From the NCBI GenBank assembly GCA_003151655.1, contig PLYB01000347.1, positions 622 to 8,610 on the forward strand: a DNA stretch of 7,989 bases. The letters run 5' to 3'. Source of the stretch: Gallionellaceae bacterium. Lineage in GTDB: Bacteria > Pseudomonadota > Gammaproteobacteria > Burkholderiales > Gallionellaceae. The translations under genes were made by a program, and so were the position numbers. Shown one piece after another: positions 1 to 5,717 of this stretch; the first letter of the stretch is position 1; every line of letters begins with the position of its first letter. The notes under the pieces were generated by a model. The model was given only the letters and a program-made list of their open reading frames with translations, searched no databases and was not told the DNA's origin.

Positions 1-388
1 GCATCTGGTCGCGCCCGGTGAACAGTGCAAATTTTTTCGGATCAGTCGCGCGCAAGTGAGCCAAACGTTTTTCCAGAATGTCGAAGGTCTCTTCCCAGCT
101 AATTTCTTCGAATTCGTTCGCGCCGCGCTCGCTGCCCGGCTTGCGGCGCAAAGGCTTGGTCAGGCGCGCAGGAGAATACTGCTTCATGATGCCGGAACCG
201 CCCTTGGCGCAAATTACACCCTTGTTCAACGGATGATCGGGGTTACCCTCGATGTAGCGCACCTCGCCGTCGCGCAAATGCACGCGAATGCCGCAACGAC
301 AAGCGCACATGTAGCAGGTGGTGGTACGCATCTCGGTGGATGCATCGGGCAACGGGGAAGAGATCGGGTCGTGTATGGGCGAAGACAT
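1..388 (-). CDS. soeA: Molybdopterin oxidoreductase, SoeA-like (N-terminal part; runs off the left edge)
   Basis: This is the first 129 codons of a large molybdenum enzyme of the DMSO reductase superfamily, reading leftwards off the window. A cysteine motif for an N-terminal 4Fe-4S cluster is complete: C25-x2-C28-x3-C32-x27-C60, with C60 inside VICAKG. It is followed by QYSPARLTKPLRR, the usual lead-in to the molybdopterin domain. No twin-arginine signal precedes the cysteines, so the enzyme should be cytoplasmic. That fits SoeA, the catalytic subunit of the membrane-bound, cytoplasm-facing sulfite:quinone dehydrogenase, better than periplasmic polysulfide or thiosulfate reductases. The SoeA identity rests on recalled similarity plus the sulfur-gene context; another member of the superfamily is possible because only about 13% of a usual protein is visible. 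The ATG at 388 has no clear Shine-Dalgarno sequence; Met20 is an alternative start. It is divergent from the sensor kinase and has a regulon-type promoter at 452-481. Confidence 0.72.
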   Translation of the reverse strand, partial: MSSPIHDPISSPLPDASTEMRTTTCYMCACRCGIRVHLRDGEVRYIEGNPDHPLNKGVICAKGGSGIMKQYSPARLTKPLRRKPGSERGANEFEEISWEETFDILEKRLAHLRATDPKKFALFTGRDQM

Positions 389-451
389 ATCAGTTTTTTG
401 AGTGGATACCTGTCGCGTCGATTAGTCGCGCGCACCTTTGCTACCTTTACT

Positions 452-481
452 ATTAGGCGCAATAGTTCACGCAAGTGTCTA
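452..481 (-). promoter_or_regulatory. Promoter of the soeA-like gene (-35 TAGACA, 18 bp, -10 CCTAAT)
   Basis: Read on the minus strand, a -35 hexamer TAGACA (481-476) and a -10 hexamer CCTAAT (457-452) are separated by 18 bp. The same two elements with the same spacing occur before sqr and before the cytochrome c gene. Transcription would begin near 445 and leave a leader of roughly 57 nt. The -10 matches TATAAT at only four positions, and the spacer is one longer than ideal, as expected for a promoter that needs an activator. Confidence 0.7.
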
Positions 482-520
482 TACCCACCTCGGGTGGTAA
501 GGGATATAACCCTGATGGGG
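481..520 (-). promoter_or_regulatory. Tandem operator pair upstream of the soeA-like gene
   Basis: In the soeA direction the distal 15-mer is CCCCATCAGGGTTAT (520-506) and the proximal one is ACCCGAGGTGGGTAT (495-481). They are 25 bp apart, start to start. The last base of the proximal site is the first base of the -35, giving the run GGGTATAGACA. The pair also lies upstream of the kinase promoter on the other strand, at about -71 and -96 from that predicted start, so it could serve both directions. Confidence 0.6.
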
Positions 521-548
521 GGGAAGGCGATATTTTTGCTTTATCTTG

Positions 549-577
549 TTGATATTTGTGAAAATTCATCTTAATCT
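549..577 (+). promoter_or_regulatory. Sigma70-type promoter for the two-component system
   Basis: TTGATA (549-554) and TAATCT (572-577) are separated by 17 bp, a good vegetative promoter reading towards the kinase gene. Transcription would begin near 584, about 26 nt before the ATG at 610. It lacks the TAGACA/CCTAAT pattern of the three metabolic promoters, so basal expression of the sensor and regulator is likely, perhaps modulated by the operator pair upstream. Confidence 0.5.
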
Positions 578-609
578 GCGGAACGTTTTTAGATTGACCG
601 GCAAAGTTG

Positions 610-1842
610 ATGCAGAAAGAAACGAATCCCCTCCCTGAATCCGACCACAGCAGCTTTTCGTGGGTGCGCGAACCGAGTTTCACGCTCTCCGAAAAGGATA
701 GCGGCGTAGATGCCTGTGTGGCGCAAGAATTTGCCTCGCCCCGTGCAGGCGAGCTCAGAACTTTGCTGGAATCTTTTTTGGAAAGCATCATCAGTGCGAC
801 CTCTGCGACCGCAGGCGTGGTGCGGCTGTTATCACCGGATGGCTGCACACTGGAACTCATCAGTTCAGCCGGACTTTCCAGCGAGTTGCAAGAAGAAGCA
901 GAGTGCGTCTCGGAATTGGAATGCGAGGTCATCGATATTGCGGCACTCGGTCATACCGTGCAAGCTTCGGATATCAGCAATTGCGACTCGCGCACAAACT
1001 GCTGTTATGCCAATTGCCGCTTCCAATCACGGATCGCCGTTCCACTCGCCCCCAGTTCGACGATATGCCCGCTGGGGGTATTAACCATTTTTTTCGATGT
1101 GCCTCAACAGGAGGCCGTCAACCACATTAAAGCCATCACTGCTTTTGCTCAAATGATAAGTGCCGCCATTGAGCATACCCGCATCAATCGCGAAACCAGA
1201 CGCAGCGAGCGGCTCGCGGCCCGGCAAGGGATCGCCAACGACATCCATGATTCTTTGGCGCAAACACTGACCTATGCGCGCATGCGTATCAGCTTGTTGC
1301 AGGAAGCTATCCGCAGCGGCAATGAGGACATGGCAAGCAAATATGCGCGCGATCTGGATGAAGCTCTGGAGATCGGGCAAAAGAGTGCGCGCAAACTGAT
1401 CACCGACTTCCGCTGCGATATGAACACCGGAGGACTGTTGGCCGCATTAAATGACATCACCACCGAGTTCCGCGAACACAATGATATTGTGCTGGAGTAT
1501 CACAACCGTCTGGTTGATCTCGAATTGCCGCTGGAACATGAGATACAGGTGTATCACATCGTGCGCGAGGCGCTAACCAATATCGCGCGACATTCCGGCG
1601 CGACGCATGCACGTCTGTTCGTCGACACCAATTTAGGCTACTACGTTTTCACCATTGAGGACAACGGTAGCGGAGCCAGCACCTTTTCTCCGGTAGAAGG
1701 CCATTACGGAGTTATGATTATGCGCGAGCGGGCACAGCGGATAGGCGGTAAGATCAAAGTTGAGAGTGCCGCAGGATTGGGCACACAAGTGCAATTATTT
1801 TTTCCCGAACCATCGCCGGACTGGAGAACAACAAATGGCTGA
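610..1842 (+). CDS. NarX-type sensor histidine kinase with a cysteine-rich GAF domain, cytoplasmic
   Basis: The protein is 410 aa from ATG 610; a TTG at 607 is directly adjacent, and neither has a strong ribosome binding site. Residues about 50-190 look like a GAF sensor domain. The dimerisation/phosphoacceptor region follows, with IANDIHDSLAQ and the phosphoacceptor His213, characteristic of the HisKA_3 (NarX/DegS) class. The ATPase domain shows an N-box around Asn324 (REALTNIARHS), a G1 box DNGSG at 351-355, and a G2 region GHYGVMIMRERAQRIGG. No transmembrane segment is present, so the signal is cytosolic. The GAF domain carries C125-x5-C131-C132-x3-C136, plus Cys79, 99, 105 and 153. NarX-family kinases are known to have a cysteine cluster in their central module, but the function there is unclear. 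Here it is a candidate Fe-S ligand set or a reactive-sulfur switch. The gene overlaps the regulator gene by 8 bp, so they are translationally coupled. Confidence 0.9.
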   Translation: MQKETNPLPESDHSSFSWVREPSFTLSEKDSGVDACVAQEFASPRAGELRTLLESFLESIISATSATAGVVRLLSPDGCTLELISSAGLSSELQEEAECVSELECEVIDIAALGHTVQASDISNCDSRTNCCYANCRFQSRIAVPLAPSSTICPLGVLTIFFDVPQQEAVNHIKAITAFAQMISAAIEHTRINRETRRSERLAARQGIANDIHDSLAQTLTYARMRISLLQEAIRSGNEDMASKYARDLDEALEIGQKSARKLITDFRCDMNTGGLLAALNDITTEFREHNDIVLEYHNRLVDLELPLEHEIQVYHIVREALTNIARHSGATHARLFVDTNLGYYVFTIEDNGSGASTFSPVEGHYGVMIMRERAQRIGGKIKVESAAGLGTQVQLFFPEPSPDWRTTNG

Positions 1843-2512
1843 CAAATTAAAACTCGTACTGGTGGATGACCAAAGTCTGTGCCGACGCGGCTTGAGTGAA
1901 CTGCTGGCCAACTGCTACGATTTCTCCGTGCTGGGCGCAACCGATAACCTGGACGAATTGCGCTCCTTACTGAAGGGCGAGCCGGACCTGCTCATCATCG
2001 ATCTGCGCATGAAACCGCTGGACGGAATTTCACTGTTGCAATTGCTGCGCAGCGAAGGCTATACCACCCCCGCCATAATGCTGACCATGAGCGATTCCGG
2101 CACCGACCTGACCAATGCCATTCGCGCGGGCGTGCGCGGCTACCTGCTCAAGGATATGGCTCCGGACGATGTGGTCGATGCCATCCGGCGCGTTGCCGCA
2201 GGAGAATTGGTCGTTGCTCCCACCATGACTATGACCATGATCGAAATGCTGCGCGGCGATCAACCCGGACAAGATCCGAAGAGTTCGCTTAAACTGCTCA
2301 CCGAGCGTGAGCGCGAAATCCTGCAATTGCTGGCGCGCGGCGAAAGCAATAAGGCCATCGCGAAAACCTTGAAAATCAGTTATGACACGGTGAAACAGCA
2401 TGTACGTCACATTCTCAACAAACTCAATTTGTCTTCCCGGGTAAAAGCGGCGGTTCTGTTTGCCAAGGAACAAGATGCGCCGAACAGCGATAGCGAATCA
2501 CCTCGTTGTTAA
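1835..2512 (+). CDS. NarL/FixJ-family response regulator
   Basis: The protein is 225 aa from ATG 1835, preceded by GGAG about 8 bp upstream. The longer reading frame upstream lies inside the kinase gene and is not used. The receiver domain (about 5-122) has the acidic pair Asp11/Asp12, phosphoacceptor Asp56 in LLIIDLRM, Thr84 and Lys106. The LuxR-type helix-turn-helix is at about 155-212 (LTERERE, then TVKQHVRHILNKLNLSSR), closely resembling NarL in the recognition helix. It is the obvious partner of the kinase it overlaps. The operator-like sequences in this window have features of NarL-type sites: for example, 2590-2605 splits into two heptamers with a 2-bp gap, TACCCCA and the inverted TAACCAC. 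I infer that it activates the soeA-like, sqr and cytochrome c promoters. The DNA target is not proven. NarL itself is unlikely because no nitrate genes are nearby. Confidence 0.93.
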   Translation: MADKLKLVLVDDQSLCRRGLSELLANCYDFSVLGATDNLDELRSLLKGEPDLLIIDLRMKPLDGISLLQLLRSEGYTTPAIMLTMSDSGTDLTNAIRAGVRGYLLKDMAPDDVVDAIRRVAAGELVVAPTMTMTMIEMLRGDQPGQDPKSSLKLLTEREREILQLLARGESNKAIAKTLKISYDTVKQHVRHILNKLNLSSRVKAAVLFAKEQDAPNSDSESPRC

Positions 2513-2567
2513 CAAAGCTGAAATTCTTACGCATCTCGCAGCCAAAACCACCTTTCTCGCATCACAT

Positions 2568-2606
2568 CCCCAAGGGGGTTATTTCACCCTACCCCAAAGT
2601 GGTTAT
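2568..2606 (+). promoter_or_regulatory. Tandem operator pair upstream of sqr
   Basis: The distal site is CCCCAAGGGGGTTAT (2568-2582) and the proximal site is CCCCAAAGTGGTTAT (2592-2606), 24 bp apart start to start. The two agree at 12 of 15 positions. The distal site differs by one base from the distal site before the cytochrome c gene. The proximal site is centred near -43 relative to the inferred start, a class II activator position, and the distal site near -67. Confidence 0.68.
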
Positions 2607-2635
2607 AGACACACCTAGGCTCGATTACGCTTAAT
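2606..2635 (+). promoter_or_regulatory. Promoter of sqr (-35 TAGACA, 18 bp, -10 CTTAAT)
   Basis: TAGACA (2606-2611) and CTTAAT (2630-2635), followed by AGC, are separated by 18 bp. The 12 bases TGGTTATAGACA spanning the operator end and the -35 are identical to those before the cytochrome c gene. The inferred start near 2642 gives a leader of about 80 nt. The rest of the gap from 2513 holds no gene that I can support. Confidence 0.7.
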
Positions 2636-2722
2636 AGCACACCTGAAAAAGCTTGTGCGACAGCACTGCATTTTCGGCTCAACAAGGCAGCGTTTATCAT
2701 CCAAAACCACTAAGGGGGGAAC

Positions 2723-3994
2723 ATGGCACATATCGTAATCATGGGGGCAGGAATTGGCGGAATGCCGGCAGCCTACGAATTTCGCGACAAACTGGATAAA
2801 AAACACAAGGTGACCGTTGTCTCGAATAGCGAAAATTTCCATTTTGTTCCATCCAACCCCTGGGTAGGTGTCAAATGGCGCGACCGCAAACAAATTGAAT
2901 TTCCGGTACGCAGCTATCTGGAGCGCAAGGGCATCGAGTTCATCTCTAGCGGAGTCAAGCGTGTCCATCCCGAGCAGAACCAGCTCGAACTCAATGATGG
3001 CGACACCCTCAGTTACGACTATCTGGTGATTGCCACCGGCCCAAAACTAGCCTTTGACGAAGTCGAAGGGCTGGGCCCCCACGGCGGCTATACCCATTCC
3101 GTCTGCCATATCGATCACGCCATGAAATCACATGACGAGTGGGAAAATTTCTGCAAGCACCCCGGCCCCATTGTGGTCGGCGCAGTGCAAGGCGCTTCCT
3201 GCTATGGCCCGGCGTACGAATATGCTTTCATCATGGAAACCGATTTGCGCCGCCGCAAATTGCGCACCAAGGTTCCGATGACCTTTGTCACCGCAGAGCC
3301 GTATATCGGACACCTCGGTTTGGGCGGTGTAGGCGACTCCAAAGGCATTCTCGAATCCGGCATGCGCGACAAGCACATCAAGTGGATTTGCAACGCCAAG
3401 GTCACCAAGGTCGAAGCGGGCAAGATGTATGTCACCGAGCATGACGACATGGGCGTGGAAAAGAAGAAGCACGAACTGCCGTTCAGCTACAGCATGATGC
3501 TGCCAGCCTTCAAGGGGGTGGATGCAGTATTCGGCATCGAGGGTTTAACCAATCCGCGCGGCTTTATCACGGTAGATAAACACCAGCGCAACCAGAAATA
3601 CAAAAATATTTTTGCCGTCGGGGTGTGCGTCGCTATCCCTCCGGTTGAGCCCACACCGGTTCCTGTCGGCACCCCCAAGACCGGTTACATGATCGAATCC
3701 ATGGTGACAGCCGCCGTGCATAATATCCACGCCGACCTTACCGGAACTCCGGCAGATACCGAGGCCACATGGAATGCCGTCTGCCTGGCTGACTTCGGCG
3801 ACAGCGGTGTCGCTTTCGTTGCGATCCCGCAGATCCCGCCGCGCAACGTGAACTGGTTCTCCGAAGGCAAATGGGTGCATCTCGCCAAGGTTGCGTTTGA
3901 GAAATACTTCATCCGCAAGATGAAAAAAGGAACTTCAGAACCATTCTACGAGGGAAGCATTCTCAAAATGATGGGTATTGAAAAACTGAAGTAA
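2723..3994 (+). CDS. sqr: Sulfide:quinone oxidoreductase (Acidithiobacillus type)
   Basis: A 423-aa FAD flavoprotein that oxidises sulfide to sulfane sulfur or polysulfide and passes electrons to quinone at the cytoplasmic membrane. The N-terminus has the Rossmann motif GAGIGG (8-13), and LVIATGPKLAF (101-111) is the second FAD-contact strand. All three redox cysteines of the family are present at Cys128 (SVCHIDHA), Cys160 (GASCYGPAYEYA) and Cys354 (WNAVCLADFGDSG), matching Cys128/160/356 of the A. ferrooxidans enzyme. FVPSNPWVGV, YIGHLGLGG and PKTGYMIESMV also match that enzyme as recalled. The C-terminal LAKVAFEKYFIRKMKKG should form the membrane-binding amphipathic region. The protein ends about ten residues earlier than the A. 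ferrooxidans enzyme. The ATG follows a strong ribosome binding site, AAGGGGGGA. It has its own regulon-type promoter and stands just after the two-component genes. A flavocytochrome c subunit is unlikely because there is no signal peptide. Confidence 0.93.
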   Translation: MAHIVIMGAGIGGMPAAYEFRDKLDKKHKVTVVSNSENFHFVPSNPWVGVKWRDRKQIEFPVRSYLERKGIEFISSGVKRVHPEQNQLELNDGDTLSYDYLVIATGPKLAFDEVEGLGPHGGYTHSVCHIDHAMKSHDEWENFCKHPGPIVVGAVQGASCYGPAYEYAFIMETDLRRRKLRTKVPMTFVTAEPYIGHLGLGGVGDSKGILESGMRDKHIKWICNAKVTKVEAGKMYVTEHDDMGVEKKKHELPFSYSMMLPAFKGVDAVFGIEGLTNPRGFITVDKHQRNQKYKNIFAVGVCVAIPPVEPTPVPVGTPKTGYMIESMVTAAVHNIHADLTGTPADTEATWNAVCLADFGDSGVAFVAIPQIPPRNVNWFSEGKWVHLAKVAFEKYFIRKMKKGTSEPFYEGSILKMMGIEKLK

Positions 3995-4075
3995 TCCGGG
4001 AGAAACGCTGGCAAATACTACAGGGAAATGCGGACTTGCTCTGCGCTTCCCTGATTTATCCAACATCCCGGATTA
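3992..4075. repeat. 84-nt imperfect palindrome at the end of sqr
   Basis: Perfect 10-bp arms TAATCCGGGA (3992-4001) and TCCCGGATTA (4066-4075) enclose a second inverted pair, CAGGGAA (4021-4027) and TTCCCTG (4047-4053). Between these, TGGcAAAT (4009-4016) can pair with ATTTaTCCA (4054-4062) with an internal loop. The whole can fold as one long, interrupted stem. The sqr stop codon TAA forms the first bases of the left arm. No run of T follows on either strand, so it is not a classic terminator. It may protect or process the sqr 3' end, or be a small mobile element. Confidence 0.6.
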
Positions 4076-4106
4076 AATATATTAGCCTGAAATTTTTGCA
4101 TTGCAT

Positions 4107-4112
4107 AAGGAG
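4107..4112 (+). promoter_or_regulatory. Ribosome binding site that fixes a GTG start
   Basis: AAGGAG lies 6 nt before the GTG at 4119. It decides that the small membrane protein starts there and not at the TTG 18 nt earlier, which would place this site inside the coding region. Confidence 0.7.
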
Positions 4113-4118
4113 ACAATC

Positions 4119-4304
4119 GTGGAAATTATTAATATCGGCACTCTTGATCGCATTATCAGAAGCATGCTTGGACTTAGCTTGATCGGACTCACACTCGCAG
4201 GCATCATCGGCCCCTGGGGATGGATAGGAATCCTGGTTTTAATGACGGCCCTCTTCCGCTCATGTCCGGCATATCTGGCCTTTGGCTCCCGCAACAACAA
4301 ATAA
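4119..4304 (+). CDS. Small DUF2892-type (YgaP transmembrane-like) membrane protein
   Basis: A 61-aa protein from GTG 4119. It begins with INIGTLDRIIR, the typical opening of DUF2892 proteins. Two hydrophobic segments follow, about 16-32 and 33-47, joined by a GPWGW turn, then FRSCPAY. In the family this unit is often fused to, or placed beside, rhodanese domains, as in E. coli YgaP; here rhodanese and thioredoxin genes are close by. Many members end in a second cysteine (…GINTC); this one ends FGSRNNK and keeps only Cys49. The function of the family is poorly known; a role in sulfane-sulfur or persulfide handling at the membrane is inference from context. It is followed directly by the thioredoxin gene. 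Confidence 0.78.
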   Translation: MEIINIGTLDRIIRSMLGLSLIGLTLAGIIGPWGWIGILVLMTALFRSCPAYLAFGSRNNK

Positions 4305-4309
4305 TTACG

Positions 4310-4672
4310 TTGCAGAATACTCTAAAGCATATCAGTGAAGTTGATGAAACCGGTTTCGAGCAACTGGTTGTCACTCGCTCCCATGAGATACCAGTACTGC
4401 TGGATATTGGTGCGGATTGGTGCGCCCCTTGTAATGTGCTGACTCCGAGACTGGAAAAACTTGTTCGGGAATATGATGGGAAGTTTTTATTGGCTAAAGT
4501 GGATGCGGACGAGAACATGCGCATTGCCGGACGCCACAAGGTTCGAGGCTTTCCGACGGTCATTGCATATAGTTATGGACAAGAAACTGATCGTTTCCAT
4601 AGTGCCCAGCCGGATAGTTTTCTGCGGAATTTTATTGATAAGTTAATCGAGCATCACCAAGCCAAGGCTTAA
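4310..4672 (+). CDS. Thioredoxin-family protein with a CAPC active site
   Basis: A single thioredoxin domain of about 120 aa. Numbered from TTG 4310, the active site is W37-C38-A39-P40-C41, with CAPC in place of the usual CGPC. The cis-proline is in GFPTV, and KVDADEN forms the conserved strand after the active-site helix. No signal peptide is visible, so it is cytoplasmic. The start is uncertain. The domain begins at about HISEVDETGF, and the only ATGs in frame (4220, 4262) lie inside the preceding gene. The TTG 5 nt after that gene's stop is the simplest choice and suggests coupled translation; no good ribosome binding site precedes any candidate. Likely role: reducing disulfides or accepting persulfide sulfur beside Sqr and the rhodanese. 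It may instead be a general thioredoxin. Confidence 0.88.
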   Translation: MQNTLKHISEVDETGFEQLVVTRSHEIPVLLDIGADWCAPCNVLTPRLEKLVREYDGKFLLAKVDADENMRIAGRHKVRGFPTVIAYSYGQETDRFHSAQPDSFLRNFIDKLIEHHQAKA

Positions 4673-4673
4673 A

Positions 4674-4713
4674 CGCGCAATGTGCTTTGCGCGCATCGCA
4701 TCGCTATTGCGAT
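4674..4713. terminator. Possible bidirectional terminator between convergent genes
   Basis: Two hairpins sit in the 55-bp gap between the thioredoxin and rhodanese stop codons. CGCGCAA (4674-4680) pairs with TTGCGCG (4687-4693) over a 6-nt loop, and ATCGC (4700-4704) pairs with GCGAT (4709-4713). Neither is followed by a strong T run, so the terminator call rests on position and stem strength. Confidence 0.45.
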
Positions 4714-4727
4714 CATGTAGCAAACGC

Positions 4728-5198
4728 TTAAATCGATTTCGGCGTTCTTTGCTCAGGCCTGACTTTCGCTGCCAGCAACACATCCGCCGCATCTGAATCT
4801 ATATTATTCCCGTTCGCATCCGTCATGGGTTGCTCGTAATCGCTCCAGCCGCGCACTCCGGTCTTAAGCGAAACCACATTGGTAAAACCCATCCGCAACA
4901 GCATGTCCGCAGCCAGTACCGAACGCTTACCCGAACGACAGATGACCACGATCTCCTGCGCTCTTCCTTCGGCCAGTGTCGGCACTGTCTCATCGTAATC
5001 CCACTCACAAGACTGCTCCAATACACCGCGCGGAACATTGATCGAGCTGGGGATGCTCAACATGGCAAACTCAAGCGGTTCGCGTACATCGAGCAAAATA
5101 GGCTTGTTGCCAGCAGCCAGCGAGCGGCTTAAATCCCAAGGCATTATTTCTTTCACTCGCTGGAGCGCTTCGGTGATTAAGTCCGCATAGCGTTGCAT
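4728..5198 (-). CDS. Single-domain rhodanese (sulfurtransferase)
   Basis: A 156-aa protein with one rhodanese domain at about 18-122. DVREPLEF (37-44) is the conserved motif before the catalytic half. The active-site loop is C87-R-S-G-K-R92-S, with the catalytic cysteine that carries a persulfide; GVRGW ends the domain. The six-residue loop fits sulfurtransferases and not phosphatase-like relatives. No signal peptide is present, so it is cytoplasmic. The C-terminal 34 residues extend past the domain and are not recognised. ATG 5198 follows TCCTT on the plus strand (AAGGA, 9 nt spacing). It lies 59 bp downstream of the cytochrome c gene on the same strand with no promoter apparent between, so it is probably the second gene of that operon. 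Likely job: moving the sulfane sulfur made by Sqr to a thiol acceptor. Confidence 0.9.
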   Translation of the reverse strand: MQRYADLITEALQRVKEIMPWDLSRSLAAGNKPILLDVREPLEFAMLSIPSSINVPRGVLEQSCEWDYDETVPTLAEGRAQEIVVICRSGKRSVLAADMLLRMGFTNVVSLKTGVRGWSDYEQPMTDANGNNIDSDAADVLLAAKVRPEQRTPKSI

Positions 5199-5257
5199 GG
5201 TTGAATATCCTTTGTACCTTGGCCGCTCACTAACAGAAATGGCTTATTGTCTTCAGC

Positions 5258-5578
5258 CTATTTTGCCAAGCCGGCGATAAACTCCGACATAACCTTAATA
5301 TCGGCATCGGTTGCGCCCAAACCTTTGGCTGGCATGCTGCCGAATTTCCAGCCGAACGAACCGCCCTTGTTGATGCTTGCGGCAATCGTGCTGGCGGCCT
5401 TCTTATCTGCCTTGTATTTCCTGGACACCTCGATAAATGCAGGACCGACTACTTTTTTATCGACAGCGTGGCATGAACCACACTTGGCTTTACCCACTGC
5501 CGGCATATCGACCGCCAGTGCTGAACCTGCAAAAAGCAGACCGGCTACTGCAATCATGCTTACGAAAACTGGATTCAT
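5258..5578 (-). CDS. Small periplasmic class I cytochrome c
   Basis: A 106-aa precursor. The signal peptide is at about 1-22 (MNPVFVSMIAVAGLLFAG then SALA, with cleavage before VDMPA). The mature protein of about 84 aa has one haem site, C33-G-S-C36-H37, and the distal ligand Met82 in SMPAKG, near the size and pattern of the cytochrome c551/c8 group. It carries single electrons in the periplasm. The start is fixed by AAGGAG, 5 nt before ATG 5578; the longer frame to 5644 would run through the promoter region. It has a regulon-type promoter and is followed by the rhodanese gene, so it is expected to respond to the same signal as sqr. The redox partner cannot be read from the sequence; a terminal oxidase or a Sox/thiosulfate enzyme is possible. 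Confidence 0.92.
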   Translation of the reverse strand: MNPVFVSMIAVAGLLFAGSALAVDMPAVGKAKCGSCHAVDKKVVGPAFIEVSRKYKADKKAASTIAASINKGGSFGWKFGSMPAKGLGATDADIKVMSEFIAGLAK

Positions 5579-5633
5579 GTTCACTCCTTCGAATATAAAG
5601 TTTCTGGAAAGTAACAAGTGCAACTTCTTCGCT

Positions 5634-5663
5634 ATTAGGCACAAGGTAGCAGTGCCTTGTCTA
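5634..5663 (-). promoter_or_regulatory. Promoter of the cytochrome c-rhodanese operon (-35 TAGACA, 18 bp, -10 CCTAAT)
   Basis: On the minus strand, TAGACA (5663-5658) and CCTAAT (5639-5634), followed by AGC, are separated by 18 bp, as at the other two regulon promoters. The start would fall near 5627, giving a leader of about 49 nt. The spacer contains a short inverted repeat, GGCAC/GTGCC. Confidence 0.7.
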
Positions 5664-5699
5664 TAACCATATTAGGCAAACGTTATAATCCCCTTGGGG
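5663..5699 (-). promoter_or_regulatory. Tandem operator pair upstream of the cytochrome c gene
   Basis: In the gene direction the distal site is CCCCAAGGGGATTAT (5699-5685) and the proximal site is GCCTAATATGGTTAT (5677-5663), 22 bp apart. The distal copy matches the sqr one at 14 of 15 positions. A further ATAACCA half-site lies at 5711-5705. The pair ends 18 bp short of the sspA-like stop codon (5718-5720). Confidence 0.65.
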
Positions 5700-5717
5700 G
5701 GTACTGGTTATTTGGAA

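Noticed and set aside
56..574. 172-aa plus-strand frame
   Set aside because: It is antisense to the molybdopterin oxidoreductase, whose cysteine motif and family signature are clear, and then runs through the divergent promoter region.
453..932. 159-aa minus-strand frame
   Set aside because: It is antisense to the kinase GAF domain, has no motif, and crosses the operator region.
2704..2718. Operator-like AAAACCACTAAGGGG just before sqr
   Set aside because: Only about 10 of 15 positions match, and the G run is explained by the ribosome binding site.
5579..5644. Longer N-terminus for the cytochrome c (22 extra residues)
   Set aside because: The extension lacks a ribosome binding site, covers the inferred promoter start, and would hide the clear signal peptide that begins at 5578.
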